Below, in pieces: positions 1 through 7,428 of a stretch of 19,094 nucleotides of DNA; position 1 is the first letter of the stretch; each line of letters starts with the position of its first letter. This DNA is from Methanothrix harundinacea (GTDB lineage: Archaea > Halobacteriota > Methanosarcinia > Methanotrichales > Methanotrichaceae), in assembly GCA_002502785.1 (NCBI GenBank), contig DAQG01000121.1, forward strand, positions 1 to 19,094. The letters are read 5' to 3'. The notes under the pieces are model-generated. The model saw nothing but the letters and a program-made list of their open reading frames with translations. It ran no database searches and was not told where the DNA came from. Made by a program: the position numbers and the translations under genes.

Positions 1-47
1 TCACATTCGGCACGCTGCCGCGGTCATATCAGAAGAGATCACGCAGC

Positions 48-57
48 CTTTAAGAAC
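48..57 (+). promoter_or_regulatory. Weak TATA-like box upstream of the first secreted protein
   Basis: The sequence CTTTAAGAAC lies about 57 bases upstream of the ATG at 114. Archaeal TATA boxes sit about 25-30 bases before the transcript start, so this would give a start near 78-82 and a leader of roughly 32-36 bases containing the GGAGG at 101-105. The match is weak and was judged by eye. Confidence 0.25.
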
Positions 58-113
58 GAAGCCCACCGTTACGTGAACTGCGGTACAATCGCTTTCGAGT
101 GGAGGTTAACATC

Positions 114-1157
114 ATGTGGACGAAAATATTTCTGGTTTTTTCAGCGGCGCTGCTGCTGGCCCAAATGGCCTTTGCAGCAGAGGAAACTGTAGACTTGGAC
201 CCCTACCAGGTCTCTTTCAGCCTGGAGTCTCTGGTCAACTGCAACGTCCAGGTCGCAGAGCCGGTCGAGGGGAGGACTCCATCAGGGACCGATTACATCG
301 AACGTTCGATCCTTTTGAACTGCGATGATGGCCGGGCTCAGATCAAGGTGACGAACTATCACAGCCCAGTCCCTGCGGGAGATCGTGCAACCGAAACCTT
401 GAGCAGAAAGATGCCCTGGAACATCGGCTGCATGAACGTCGAGACGGTAGGCCGGCTCGTGGACCGTCACACCGGATTTCTTACGACCTTCCAGGAGGTC
501 TCAGGGAGAGAGGTGTATCAGGTCGCCTACTGGCTGGACAGGTACCTTGCCCCAGGAGATTACGTGGGAGAGACCTCCTGCGTGATATCTTCCAGCCTTC
601 CCTGGACGGCGACAAAAGAGCTGATCGATACCTTCCACGTCGAGAAGGCGGAGGCGACCCAAAAGCCCTCGACTATGGAGACGGTGACGGCGGGACCTTA
701 CGAAGTATCTTTTGACCTCGGGGAGAAGAACTACACCATCATCCAGGAGGGACCTCTGCCCGGCGAGACCGAGGAAGAGCTGGGCCTTGAGAGGCACAGG
801 ATCATCCTGGACGGAGGAAACAAAGCTGTGACGATCAAGATCACCAGCTACGACGATTTCAGGATCGTGAACCAGGGGACCGAGAAGCTTCTTGCTGAGG
901 CGGCCCTCCAGACCAGGGGATATTCCAAGAACAACGCATCAGAATGGACGATCGACGGCGAGGCTGGCGTCCTCGGCGTCGGGGAGGACGAGCACCACCA
1001 GATCCTTTACGTTGCGATCTACTGGCCAGACCAGGTCCAGACGGATGAGGGTCCGGTTCTAGGAAAGACCCGGTGCGAGATCGAGTCGAGCTACTGGTGG
1101 GATACCACAGAGACCCTCCTCGATACCCTTCAAGTGGAGAGGGCAAACGGTGCCTGA
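114..1157 (+). CDS. Secreted protein with two tandem homologous domains, unknown function
   Basis: I do not recognise the family. The protein is 347 residues from the ATG at 114, chosen because GGAGG (101-105) lies 8 bases upstream and the product then begins with a signal peptide (MWTKIFLVFSAALLLAQMAFA, cleavage likely after AFA). An in-frame GTG at 99 would put the ribosome site inside the gene. The mature protein is an internal duplication: PYQVSFSL and PYEVSFDL open each half, and GETSCVISSSLPW...LIDTFHVEKA matches GKTRCEIESSYWW...LLDTLQVERA at the ends. Each unit is about 155-160 residues, probably mostly beta strand. The first copy has several cysteines, the second one, so disulfides may differ. 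The stop lies 34 bases before the next gene, so the two are probably co-transcribed. Export across the membrane is inferred; no C-terminal anchor is visible. Confidence 0.85.
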   Translation: MWTKIFLVFSAALLLAQMAFAAEETVDLDPYQVSFSLESLVNCNVQVAEPVEGRTPSGTDYIERSILLNCDDGRAQIKVTNYHSPVPAGDRATETLSRKMPWNIGCMNVETVGRLVDRHTGFLTTFQEVSGREVYQVAYWLDRYLAPGDYVGETSCVISSSLPWTATKELIDTFHVEKAEATQKPSTMETVTAGPYEVSFDLGEKNYTIIQEGPLPGETEEELGLERHRIILDGGNKAVTIKITSYDDFRIVNQGTEKLLAEAALQTRGYSKNNASEWTIDGEAGVLGVGEDEHHQILYVAIYWPDQVQTDEGPVLGKTRCEIESSYWWDTTETLLDTLQVERANGA

Positions 1158-1191
1158 ACCGCTGAACAATACATGAAACTCGAGGGTGGAC

Positions 1192-3195
1192 ATGAGGCGA
1201 CTCTGGATAGGGGTTCTGCTCTTCTCCCATATTATGGCCATGGCGGCGGATGGTGCTGAAGAGGCGAGCGTCTCGAGCGTGAAAACACCTGCCGTCGCCA
1301 TCTGTCGGGTGGAGCTGAACCCTCCGGGAGACGACGGGAAAAGGGAATGGGTCGAGCTTTTCAATCCCGACGACCGGGAGGCGGAGATCGAGGGCTGGAG
1401 CATCGCCGCCGCGCAAAGCGGCACCATCGTGACATTTCCGCCAAATACAGTCGTTCCTGCCCTCGGAATCCTACATGTGACGTTCGAGAAGGCCGACGGC
1501 CACGCCCTATTCGACTCGGAGGAGTCGATCCTTTTGACAGACGACTCCGGCCACATAGTTGACGAAACCCCAATCCTGAACGACACGAAAAACGACCGCA
1601 TGATCTGGACGAGGCTTTCTGAGGATGAAAACGCCCTTCTCCAGAGCTGGAGAAGCGAAAGCCTCTACCAGAGGATCGACCAGCACGCCCTCGGTGCCCC
1701 GGCCGAGGCGGAGTCGTCTCTCGATTCTCTTGCCCTCTATCTCGCAGGGCCCGCCAAAAATGACGAGGAACGGGCCCGATCGATCTACCGGTGGATCACC
1801 GCCAACATCGAGTACGACGTAGAAGGTTCAATGGCAGGGGCCCGCAGAGGGCGAACCCCCGAGGATGTGCTGGAGGAGAGGAAGGGGGTTTGCAGCGAGT
1901 ACAGCGCCCTCTTCCGGAGGCTCTGCGAACTATCGGACATCGAGGCGGTGGCGATCAGAGGTTACGGAAAGGGGTATGGCTACTCAGTCGGCTCGAAGAT
2001 TCCTGATTCCAGCAATCACGCCTGGAACGCCGTCAAGATCGATGGGCAGTGGCACCTCGTCGACTCCACATGGGGCGCGGGCCACCTGGAACCTGAAGTG
2101 GGGTTCGTCAAGAGGTTCGAGGAGTATTATTTCCTTTCGCCGCCCGAAGGTTTCGTCTGGACCCACCTGCCGGAAGATCCGAGCTGGCAGCTCCTGGATG
2201 ACATCCTATCAAAGGATGAGTTCGAGGGTCTCGTTTACGCAAAGCCCGCCTTCTTCGAGAACGACATGAAGATAGTGGCTCCTCTCGGCGGCACCATCGA
2301 CGCCGAAAAGGGAGCGAACGTCACCCTATCGGCCCCAGAAGACGTGAGCGCCATCGCCGAGCTTTTGGACGAGAGAGGGCGAAAGCTTCCAAGGCGTTTC
2401 ACCCAGGTCAGGCGGTCTTCTGGGGATCTCATAGTGAGGGCGGCCTGTCCCGGCCCCGGAAACTACACACTCAGGATCTACTCGAAGCGAGAGGGCGAAG
2501 ACGAGGATGGCGAGGTGTACGACTGGACTCTCGACTATCGGATCGAGGCTGGGCTGAAGGCCAAGGCTCAGACAGGATTTCCCGTCGTCTGGGAGACGTT
2601 CTGGGATATGGGCATCGACGCCAAGAGCCATCCTGATGAGGGTGTGATCGAGGCCGGGTCCGAGTTTACCGTGACGTTCTCGGCTCCCGAGGACGTCTCC
2701 CTCCTGGCACGGCTTCTGGATGACGAAGGGCGAGAGCTTGCCGAAGATCGGACCATTGCCCAGAGGGAAGACGACGAATACGTTGTCATGGCATCCTTCC
2801 CGAAGCCCAGCAACTACACCCTCAGGATCTATGTGAAGCGGGCGGGCGAGGCTGGCGGAGAGTACGATTCGGCGATCGAGTACGCCGTTGTGGCCGAGAC
2901 TGGGAGAGATGATCTGACATATCCAAGGACTCTTGGAACCTTCGCCGAGGCAGGAGCCAGTCTTCGCCGTCTCCTGGAAGGCAGGCTGGATGCCGGGACT
3001 TCCCACAAGTTCGAGATTTTGGTCCCCGGCGCCGAGGAGGTGGCGGTGATCAACGGCGGGACGTGGACTCGCTTCAACGATGAGGGCTATATATTCTGTG
3101 GCGAGGCGGTGCTCTCGAAGGGCGAGGCTCAGGTGGCGGCCAGGTTCCCCGAAGATCCGAGCTACAGCATCCTTCTGGTCTACACCGTCGTTTGA
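1192..3195 (+). CDS. Secreted lamin-tail domain / kyphoscoliosis-type transglutaminase-like protein with Ig-like repeats
   Basis: The protein is 667 residues from the ATG at 1192, with GAGGG at 1182-1186; an in-frame GTG at 1186 overlaps that site and is less likely. A short signal peptide ends near MAMAADGA. Residues ~30-145 resemble a lamin-tail domain (ICRVELNPPGDDGKREWVELFN, IEGWSI). Residues ~175-335 are a transglutaminase-like domain with an apparently complete Cys-His-Asp triad: Cys234 in KGVCSEYS, His276 in NHAWN and Asp291 in LVDSTWGAG. The following EYYFLSPPEGF...LPEDPSWQLL is typical of the kyphoscoliosis (KY) peptidase branch. Then come two clear Ig-like repeats (each with APEDVS...LL..GR.L and NYTLRIY.KR) and a third, divergent C-terminal one. 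Family members are thiol proteases or cross-linking enzymes; which applies here cannot be read from sequence. It probably forms an operon with the preceding gene and acts outside the membrane. Confidence 0.85.
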   Translation: MRRLWIGVLLFSHIMAMAADGAEEASVSSVKTPAVAICRVELNPPGDDGKREWVELFNPDDREAEIEGWSIAAAQSGTIVTFPPNTVVPALGILHVTFEKADGHALFDSEESILLTDDSGHIVDETPILNDTKNDRMIWTRLSEDENALLQSWRSESLYQRIDQHALGAPAEAESSLDSLALYLAGPAKNDEERARSIYRWITANIEYDVEGSMAGARRGRTPEDVLEERKGVCSEYSALFRRLCELSDIEAVAIRGYGKGYGYSVGSKIPDSSNHAWNAVKIDGQWHLVDSTWGAGHLEPEVGFVKRFEEYYFLSPPEGFVWTHLPEDPSWQLLDDILSKDEFEGLVYAKPAFFENDMKIVAPLGGTIDAEKGANVTLSAPEDVSAIAELLDERGRKLPRRFTQVRRSSGDLIVRAACPGPGNYTLRIYSKREGEDEDGEVYDWTLDYRIEAGLKAKAQTGFPVVWETFWDMGIDAKSHPDEGVIEAGSEFTVTFSAPEDVSLLARLLDDEGRELAEDRTIAQREDDEYVVMASFPKPSNYTLRIYVKRAGEAGGEYDSAIEYAVVAETGRDDLTYPRTLGTFAEAGASLRRLLEGRLDAGTSHKFEILVPGAEEVAVINGGTWTRFNDEGYIFCGEAVLSKGEAQVAARFPEDPSYSILLVYTVV

Positions 3196-3197
3196 TG

Positions 3198-3208
3198 AAT
3201 ATATTTTC
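3198..3208 (+). promoter_or_regulatory. TATA-like box for the cation efflux gene
   Basis: AATATATTTTC begins 3 bases after the stop of the transglutaminase-like gene and would place a transcript start near 3230. The next gene could thus be transcribed independently of the upstream pair. The call rests on composition and spacing only. Confidence 0.35.
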
Positions 3209-3287
3209 GGGACGGGCGGGAAACGCCGGATAAAACCGGGTGAGGAGCGTGTACGGGAATACGACAGAGAAAAAGGAGGCAGTCGGC

Positions 3288-4508
3288 GTGGCGGCGGGGA
3301 CGGGGAAGGATATGAAAGGCACAAAAGACGGCGCCGACTCCGTAACTAGGCTGGCCCTACTCTCCCTGCTGTTGAACCTCACCCTCGTCGGGATCAAGCT
3401 CTCCTTATCCTACCTCTCCGGAAGCCTCGCCCTCAGAGCTGATGCCGTTCACTCTCTGGTGGACGTCTTCGGCTCCGTCGCCCTGATCCTCGGGATCTAC
3501 ATATCCGGGAGGAAGAGCAAGAGCTTTCCCTACGGCCTCTACAAGGTGGAAAACCTCGTAGCTGTGGTCATCTCGCTTTTGCTCTTCCTCACCGCCTACG
3601 AGATCGCGGTGGATGCTGTGGTCGGTGCATCCCCGCACGTTCCCTATGGCGGCTGGGTCCTGATGGCGGTGGCGGCGATCGTCCCCGTCCCCCTCCTCTT
3701 TGGGACCTACGAGATGAAAGTCGGAAAGATGTTCAACTCCCCGAGCCTCGTCGCCGACGGCCGGCAGTTTCGGGCCGACGTCCTCACAGAGCTCGTCGTC
3801 TTTGCGGCCCTGGCCGGCCAGTGGTTTGGCCTGCCCCTCGACAGGATCGCAGCGGCGATAATCGCCGTCCTCATCATAAAGGCCGGGTGGGAGATCCTCG
3901 TCTCAGGGATGAGGGTGCTTTTGGACGCCTCCATCGACGCGGCCACCTTGAAGAAGATCAAGGACGCGATAGAGGCAAACCCCGAGGTCTCGGCGGTGGA
4001 GGAGCTTATGGGCAGAAATTCAGGACGGTACCTCTTCGTCGAGGCGAAGGTGTCCTTCAGGATCACAGACCTGGCGAGGGCGCACCTTGCAAGCCAGAGG
4101 ATCGAGCGGGACATAAGAGAAGCGGTTCCCAACGTCGACCGGGTCCTGATCCACTACGAGCCGAGGCCCAAAACCCGCCTGCGGTACGCCGTCGCTCTGG
4201 CAGACCTGGAAGGAAAGGTCAGCTCCCACTTCGGCGAGTCCCCCTACTTCGCCTTCGTCGACTTCAACCTGAAAGAGCGCGAGGTAGAAGGACAGACCAT
4301 CATCGCCAACCCCTACAAGGACATGGAGAAGGGCAAGGGCCTGAAGGTCGCCGGTTTCCTCCTGACTTCCAAGCCCGACGTCGTCGTGGCGGGCGAGGGC
4401 CTCGTGGGTAAGGGGCCTGGCTATGCCCTGGCTGAGGCCGGGGTCGAGACGGTCGAGACCGAGGCTGGGACTCTGCGGGAGGTGGTGGGGGAGATGGAAG
4501 GGTCTTGA
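3288..4508 (+). CDS. Cation diffusion facilitator (CDF) transporter with C-terminal NifX/NafY-like domain
   Basis: The protein is 406 residues from the GTG at 3288, chosen because AAAGGAGG (about 3272-3279) lies 8 bases upstream; an in-frame GTG at 3240 has no such site, and ATG 3312 is also possible. The N-terminal ~215 residues are the membrane part of a CDF metal/proton antiporter, with ALRADAVHSLVDVFGS in TM2, PYGLYKVENL after TM2 and GRQFRADVLTELVVF in TM5. A cytoplasmic ferredoxin-like dimerisation domain follows (DAATLKKIKDAIEANPEVSAVEEL, about residues 215-292). Residues ~298-404 match the dinitrogenase iron-molybdenum cofactor-binding fold (LRYAVALADLEGKVSSHFGE, then VVVAGEGLVGKGPGYALAEAG). 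CDF proteins export divalent metals such as Zn, Fe, Mn or Co. Aligned by eye with E. coli FieF, the four site positions are His55, Asp59, Gln160 and Asp164, with Gln where FieF has His153. Substrate unknown. Confidence 0.9.
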   Translation: MAAGTGKDMKGTKDGADSVTRLALLSLLLNLTLVGIKLSLSYLSGSLALRADAVHSLVDVFGSVALILGIYISGRKSKSFPYGLYKVENLVAVVISLLLFLTAYEIAVDAVVGASPHVPYGGWVLMAVAAIVPVPLLFGTYEMKVGKMFNSPSLVADGRQFRADVLTELVVFAALAGQWFGLPLDRIAAAIIAVLIIKAGWEILVSGMRVLLDASIDAATLKKIKDAIEANPEVSAVEELMGRNSGRYLFVEAKVSFRITDLARAHLASQRIERDIREAVPNVDRVLIHYEPRPKTRLRYAVALADLEGKVSSHFGESPYFAFVDFNLKEREVEGQTIIANPYKDMEKGKGLKVAGFLLTSKPDVVVAGEGLVGKGPGYALAEAGVETVETEAGTLREVVGEMEGS

Positions 4509-4576
4509 TTATTGATCGAAGGAACATCACTATCTACTCTTTCTATGTACTCCTTCTATGTCCAGGGCAAAGGGGG

Positions 4577-4584
4577 CTATAAAT
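4577..4584 (+). promoter_or_regulatory. Strong TATA-like box with no ORF directly downstream
   Basis: CTATAAAT is preceded by the purine-rich AAAGGGGG, a plausible BRE-like element. It predicts a transcript start near 4608. No credible coding region starts before 4786, so it would drive either a leader of about 180 bases for the beta-helix gene or a small RNA. A second TATA-like box lies at 4741. Confidence 0.35.
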
Positions 4585-4740
4585 CGATTAAATGATGGGT
4601 CCTATCGAGTAGTAAGGTGTCGGTAATTAGGCATATCTCCTGCTGGAACTTGACCTGTGATGGGAATCGCGTACCGTCCTCTTTCAGCGGCGTGTGATGT
4701 GCGACTTGATGCCGGACTTCCCTACGACTTGCGACAACCT

Positions 4741-4750
4741 ATTTAAATTA
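4741..4750 (+). promoter_or_regulatory. TATA box of the NosD-like gene
   Basis: ATTTAAATTA lies 36-45 bases upstream of the ATG at 4786. A start about 25-30 bases downstream would give a short leader carrying the GGTGA at 4776-4780. Spacing and composition fit an archaeal promoter. Confidence 0.45.
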
Positions 4751-4785
4751 ATGGGGAGTAAATACCTATTAGATTGGTGATTCCG

Positions 4786-6480
4786 ATGTTCAGATTCCCG
4801 CCTTCCCTTACTTCGATTATGTTGATTTCGTTCCTGGCGAGCGCCGCCTCCGGCACGGTTTTTGTGGACGACGACGGTGCCGGGAATTTCACGAAAATCC
4901 AGGACGCTATAAACGCTTCCGAGCCCGGTGACGTGATAGTCGTCCAGAGCGACACTTACTCCGAGAACCTCGTGGTGGACAGATCGATCGTATTGAAGGG
5001 CGAAAATGACCCGGTCGTCGAGGGCTCTAGCCTTTCGGCTCCACTGATCACCGTAACTTCGGAGAACGTAACCCTGGAAGGTTTCTCCTTCTCCGGCAGC
5101 ATCAACGATGGTTTCAATTACGACGCAGTTCTGGTTCTTGCCGATGGGTGTCGATTTCTGAACAACACCGTATATCGCGCTTCAGATCACGGCCTCTGTC
5201 TCCGCGGTTCCAGGGGTCACTTAGTATCCGGGAACGTGATCCACGACAACCAGGAAGGAGGCATCAGCTTCCTCGGTGCCAATTTCAGCCAGGTGGTCGG
5301 AAACCAGATATTCGGCAATAGAAAGTGGGGCGTTGATTTGGAAAACTGCCAGTTCAACGAGCTGACAGCGAACGACGTGTATGGGAACGGAGAGGTGGGG
5401 ATTCACGATCACAGCTCGATACGCAACATGTTTGTTGGAAACAAGATTTACGACAATGCGGAAGACGGAATCCACATGATGAACTCCAATTACGTCATAT
5501 TTATAGAAAATGAGATTCATGATAACGGCCTAATCGGCATAGACCTGCAGCGGACCAGCAGAGTCTTCTTAGTGGGTAACGTGATCCGCAACTGCGGCGA
5601 AGAGGGGCTGATGCTGGCCGAATCCAGTGACAGCAATGTGATCTCCAAAAATATCATCTCCGAGAACGGGATCAACGGCATAGGGATATACGGATGTCAT
5701 GTTACCACCATCTCGAATAACGATCTGTTCAACAACAGTTACAACGGCATCTCCTTGCGGGACGGCACCGGCAGCTCTCTTGTATACAACAACAGGGTCC
5801 ACGGAAATGCTCGGTACGGTCTTAACTTGGAGGACAGCAATTCCAACTTCCTTCAGAATAACAAGATATACGAAAACCTGAACGGTGTCGTCATGGCGCG
5901 CTCCTACAACAACACCTTGGTATCGAATGAGATCTACAGCAATCGTTTTGGCTTAAGCTTGGAGGACGCCAACGAGATCGTCATATCCGAGAATCGCATC
6001 AATAACAACACCGATGCCGGCGTGCAGCTGGTTCGCTGCGATCAGAGCAAGATGTGGGTGAACGAAATAAGCGGGAACGGCAAGGATGGTATTCACTTAT
6101 CAGGATCGGAAAACACGACGGTCTCCAATAACGACATAATGAACAATGGCGGATACGGCGTCCAATTAATGGATTTTAGTGCTCAGAACCTCTTCATGTA
6201 TAACGCAATTATGGGCAACAGTGCCGGAGGCATTTATCTTTATGAAGCTCAGATGAACATGATGTCCGGCAACATACTCTCTGAGAATCAGAAATTCAAC
6301 GCCAGAGACAACGACGGAAATGTATGGTTGGGCAACTTCTACAGCGACTATTCGGGCATAGATCGCGACGGAGACGAGGTCGGCGACCAGCCCCATATTA
6401 TACAAGGGCGCAGGGGGGCCATGTCCATAGACCCCAAGCCCTTCGTGACGCCGGAGTGGTTGGAGGGGGGGAGAGGTTAG
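4786..6480 (+). CDS. Secreted NosD-like right-handed parallel beta-helix protein
   Basis: The protein is 564 residues from the ATG at 4786, which has GGTGA 5 bases upstream; the in-frame TTG at 4774 has no site. It begins with a signal peptide (MFRFPPSLTSIMLISFLASAASG) followed by the opening FVDDDGAGNFTKIQDAINAS of NosD/CASH-domain surface proteins. From about residue 80 to 505 it is built of PbH1-type coils of ~22-24 residues with recurrent N..SGN.I..N...GI.L motifs, the signature of a right-handed beta-helix. The C-terminus has NVWLGNFYSDYSGIDRDGD..GD, the usual NosD ending with an Asp-rich, possibly Ca-binding loop. Such proteins in methanogens are typically exported polysaccharide-binding, polysaccharide-cleaving or cell-surface proteins. 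No C-terminal anchor is visible. Codons look less GC-rich than in neighbouring genes. The gene stands alone, facing the amidotransferase gene tail to tail. Confidence 0.88.
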   Translation: MFRFPPSLTSIMLISFLASAASGTVFVDDDGAGNFTKIQDAINASEPGDVIVVQSDTYSENLVVDRSIVLKGENDPVVEGSSLSAPLITVTSENVTLEGFSFSGSINDGFNYDAVLVLADGCRFLNNTVYRASDHGLCLRGSRGHLVSGNVIHDNQEGGISFLGANFSQVVGNQIFGNRKWGVDLENCQFNELTANDVYGNGEVGIHDHSSIRNMFVGNKIYDNAEDGIHMMNSNYVIFIENEIHDNGLIGIDLQRTSRVFLVGNVIRNCGEEGLMLAESSDSNVISKNIISENGINGIGIYGCHVTTISNNDLFNNSYNGISLRDGTGSSLVYNNRVHGNARYGLNLEDSNSNFLQNNKIYENLNGVVMARSYNNTLVSNEIYSNRFGLSLEDANEIVISENRINNNTDAGVQLVRCDQSKMWVNEISGNGKDGIHLSGSENTTVSNNDIMNNGGYGVQLMDFSAQNLFMYNAIMGNSAGGIYLYEAQMNMMSGNILSENQKFNARDNDGNVWLGNFYSDYSGIDRDGDEVGDQPHIIQGRRGAMSIDPKPFVTPEWLEGGRG

Positions 6481-6876
6481 CTCCTGTTCGGGATTTCTCT
6501 CATCCCCTTCCAGGTCATCAGCCCGTCGGGGCATGGTCTAACGACGGCTTGTGCTTGTTAGTCAGAGGTGGGTTAACTGGTCACGTTGATATCTCCGGGT
6601 CCGGGCTGGAGATATCCGCCCCCGCATTATCTCAACGGTGTTGAAGGTCGCCTCCAGAAAACCGGCTCGACTCTGATTGGCGTTGGCCAGGCGAACTTGG
6701 TCGAGATCTGTTTCCTCTCCATGTCGGAACCTTACCAATGTACTATTGATAAATCGGGACAATCTTTGTTCCAGCAAAACGAACTGTAGAAGATGAAGAT
6801 TGGAATCCCATTGAAGCAAACCTGGTTATTAAAAAGGGCGGAGTTTAGGTTAGTAGTCAGCAGACTCCATTGTTAG
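6481..6876. other. 396-base convergent intergenic region without a credible gene
   Basis: This region separates the ends of the beta-helix gene and the amidotransferase gene. Short open frames exist on both strands (for example 6586-6789 on + and 6562-6819 on -), but they lack ribosome sites and family signatures. It holds a perfect 9-base inverted repeat at 6588-6616. A run of A (6833-6837 on +) forms a T-run downstream of the minus-strand gene and could terminate it. Confidence 0.6.
6588..6616. repeat. Perfect 9-base inverted repeat with 11-base loop
   Basis: GATATCTCC (6588-6596) and GGAGATATC (6608-6616) are exact reverse complements. The element lies 107 bases past the stop of the beta-helix gene. 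There is no adjacent T-run, so a simple terminator is not obvious; it may be an RNA hairpin or protein-binding site. Confidence 0.6.
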
Positions 6877-7428
6877 TTAGAGAGAAACAAGCTGCTCCAC
6901 AATCCACCGGTTCCTCACCTCGGGATGGAATATGATCCCATAGACGGGCCTCTCAGAGTGCTTGAAGGCCTCGATCTGGCCCGGCCTTCCGGCCACCAGA
7001 TCGAAGCCGGGGGGCAGGGTGACGCCGAAGTTGTGGAGGTGGTAGCCCTCGATCTCGCGAGGCGGGCCCAGGAGGTCCGTTTCCCTTACGATCTCGATCT
7101 TCTCAAGGCCGATCTTCGGCTGGGGCACGATCTCGCCGCCGAAGACGGCGGCCACAACCTGCATCCCGGCGCATATCCCAAGAAGCGGCTTATCGAGGTC
7201 TTCGATCCAGGCGAATTGGCAGATCTCCTCGGCAAAGAGGTTGTCTTTGAGGGCCGTGCCACAGAGGATAATCCGATCGGACCTTTCGATCGCATCTTCG
7301 GTCAGCTCGGTGAAGTGGGCGACCTCATACTCGGACCCGGCCCGCCTCACGATGGCGGCGATGGGATCGACGAACTCGCGCTTCGAGAGGGAGCGGGGCT
7401 TGTGGCAGAGGTCGACGATGAGGATCAT
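6877..7428 (-). CDS. Class I glutamine amidotransferase (GuaA-A-like glutaminase)
   Basis: The 183-residue protein is a stand-alone class I glutamine amidotransferase, which hydrolyses glutamine to glutamate and passes ammonia to a partner. The triad is visible: Cys86 in GICAGMQ (nucleophile elbow), His168 and Glu170 in FHPEV. It has the glutaminase length seen in separate archaeal subunits such as GMP synthase subunit A, but no partner synthetase is fused. Its ATG overlaps the end of the diphthine-ammonia ligase gene by 4 bases, with GGTGGAG just upstream, so the two genes are translationally coupled. That suggests it could feed ammonia to the neighbour; this is inference. A GMP synthase glutaminase paralogue or another amidating enzyme's subunit is the alternative. 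Confidence 0.87.
   Translation of the reverse strand: MILIVDLCHKPRSLSKREFVDPIAAIVRRAGSEYEVAHFTELTEDAIERSDRIILCGTALKDNLFAEEICQFAWIEDLDKPLLGICAGMQVVAAVFGGEIVPQPKIGLEKIEIVRETDLLGPPREIEGYHLHNFGVTLPPGFDLVAGRPGQIEAFKHSERPVYGIIFHPEVRNRWIVEQLVSL

Noticed and set aside
2..76. Open frame from the window edge ending in TGA at 74-76, possibly the tail of an upstream gene
   Set aside because: Only 24 codons are visible, with no recognisable family ending, and another frame is open almost as long; it cannot be supported.
2326..3324. Long minus-strand open frame antisense to the transglutaminase-like gene
   Set aside because: It mirrors a GC-rich coding gene with clear domains on the + strand and shows no family motif or ribosome site; such antisense frames are expected.
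6562..6819. Possible small gene or gene remnant in the convergent spacer (both strands open)
   Set aside because: No ribosome binding site, no recognisable domain, and overlap with an inverted repeat; coding potential is unsupported, though a decayed remnant cannot be excluded.
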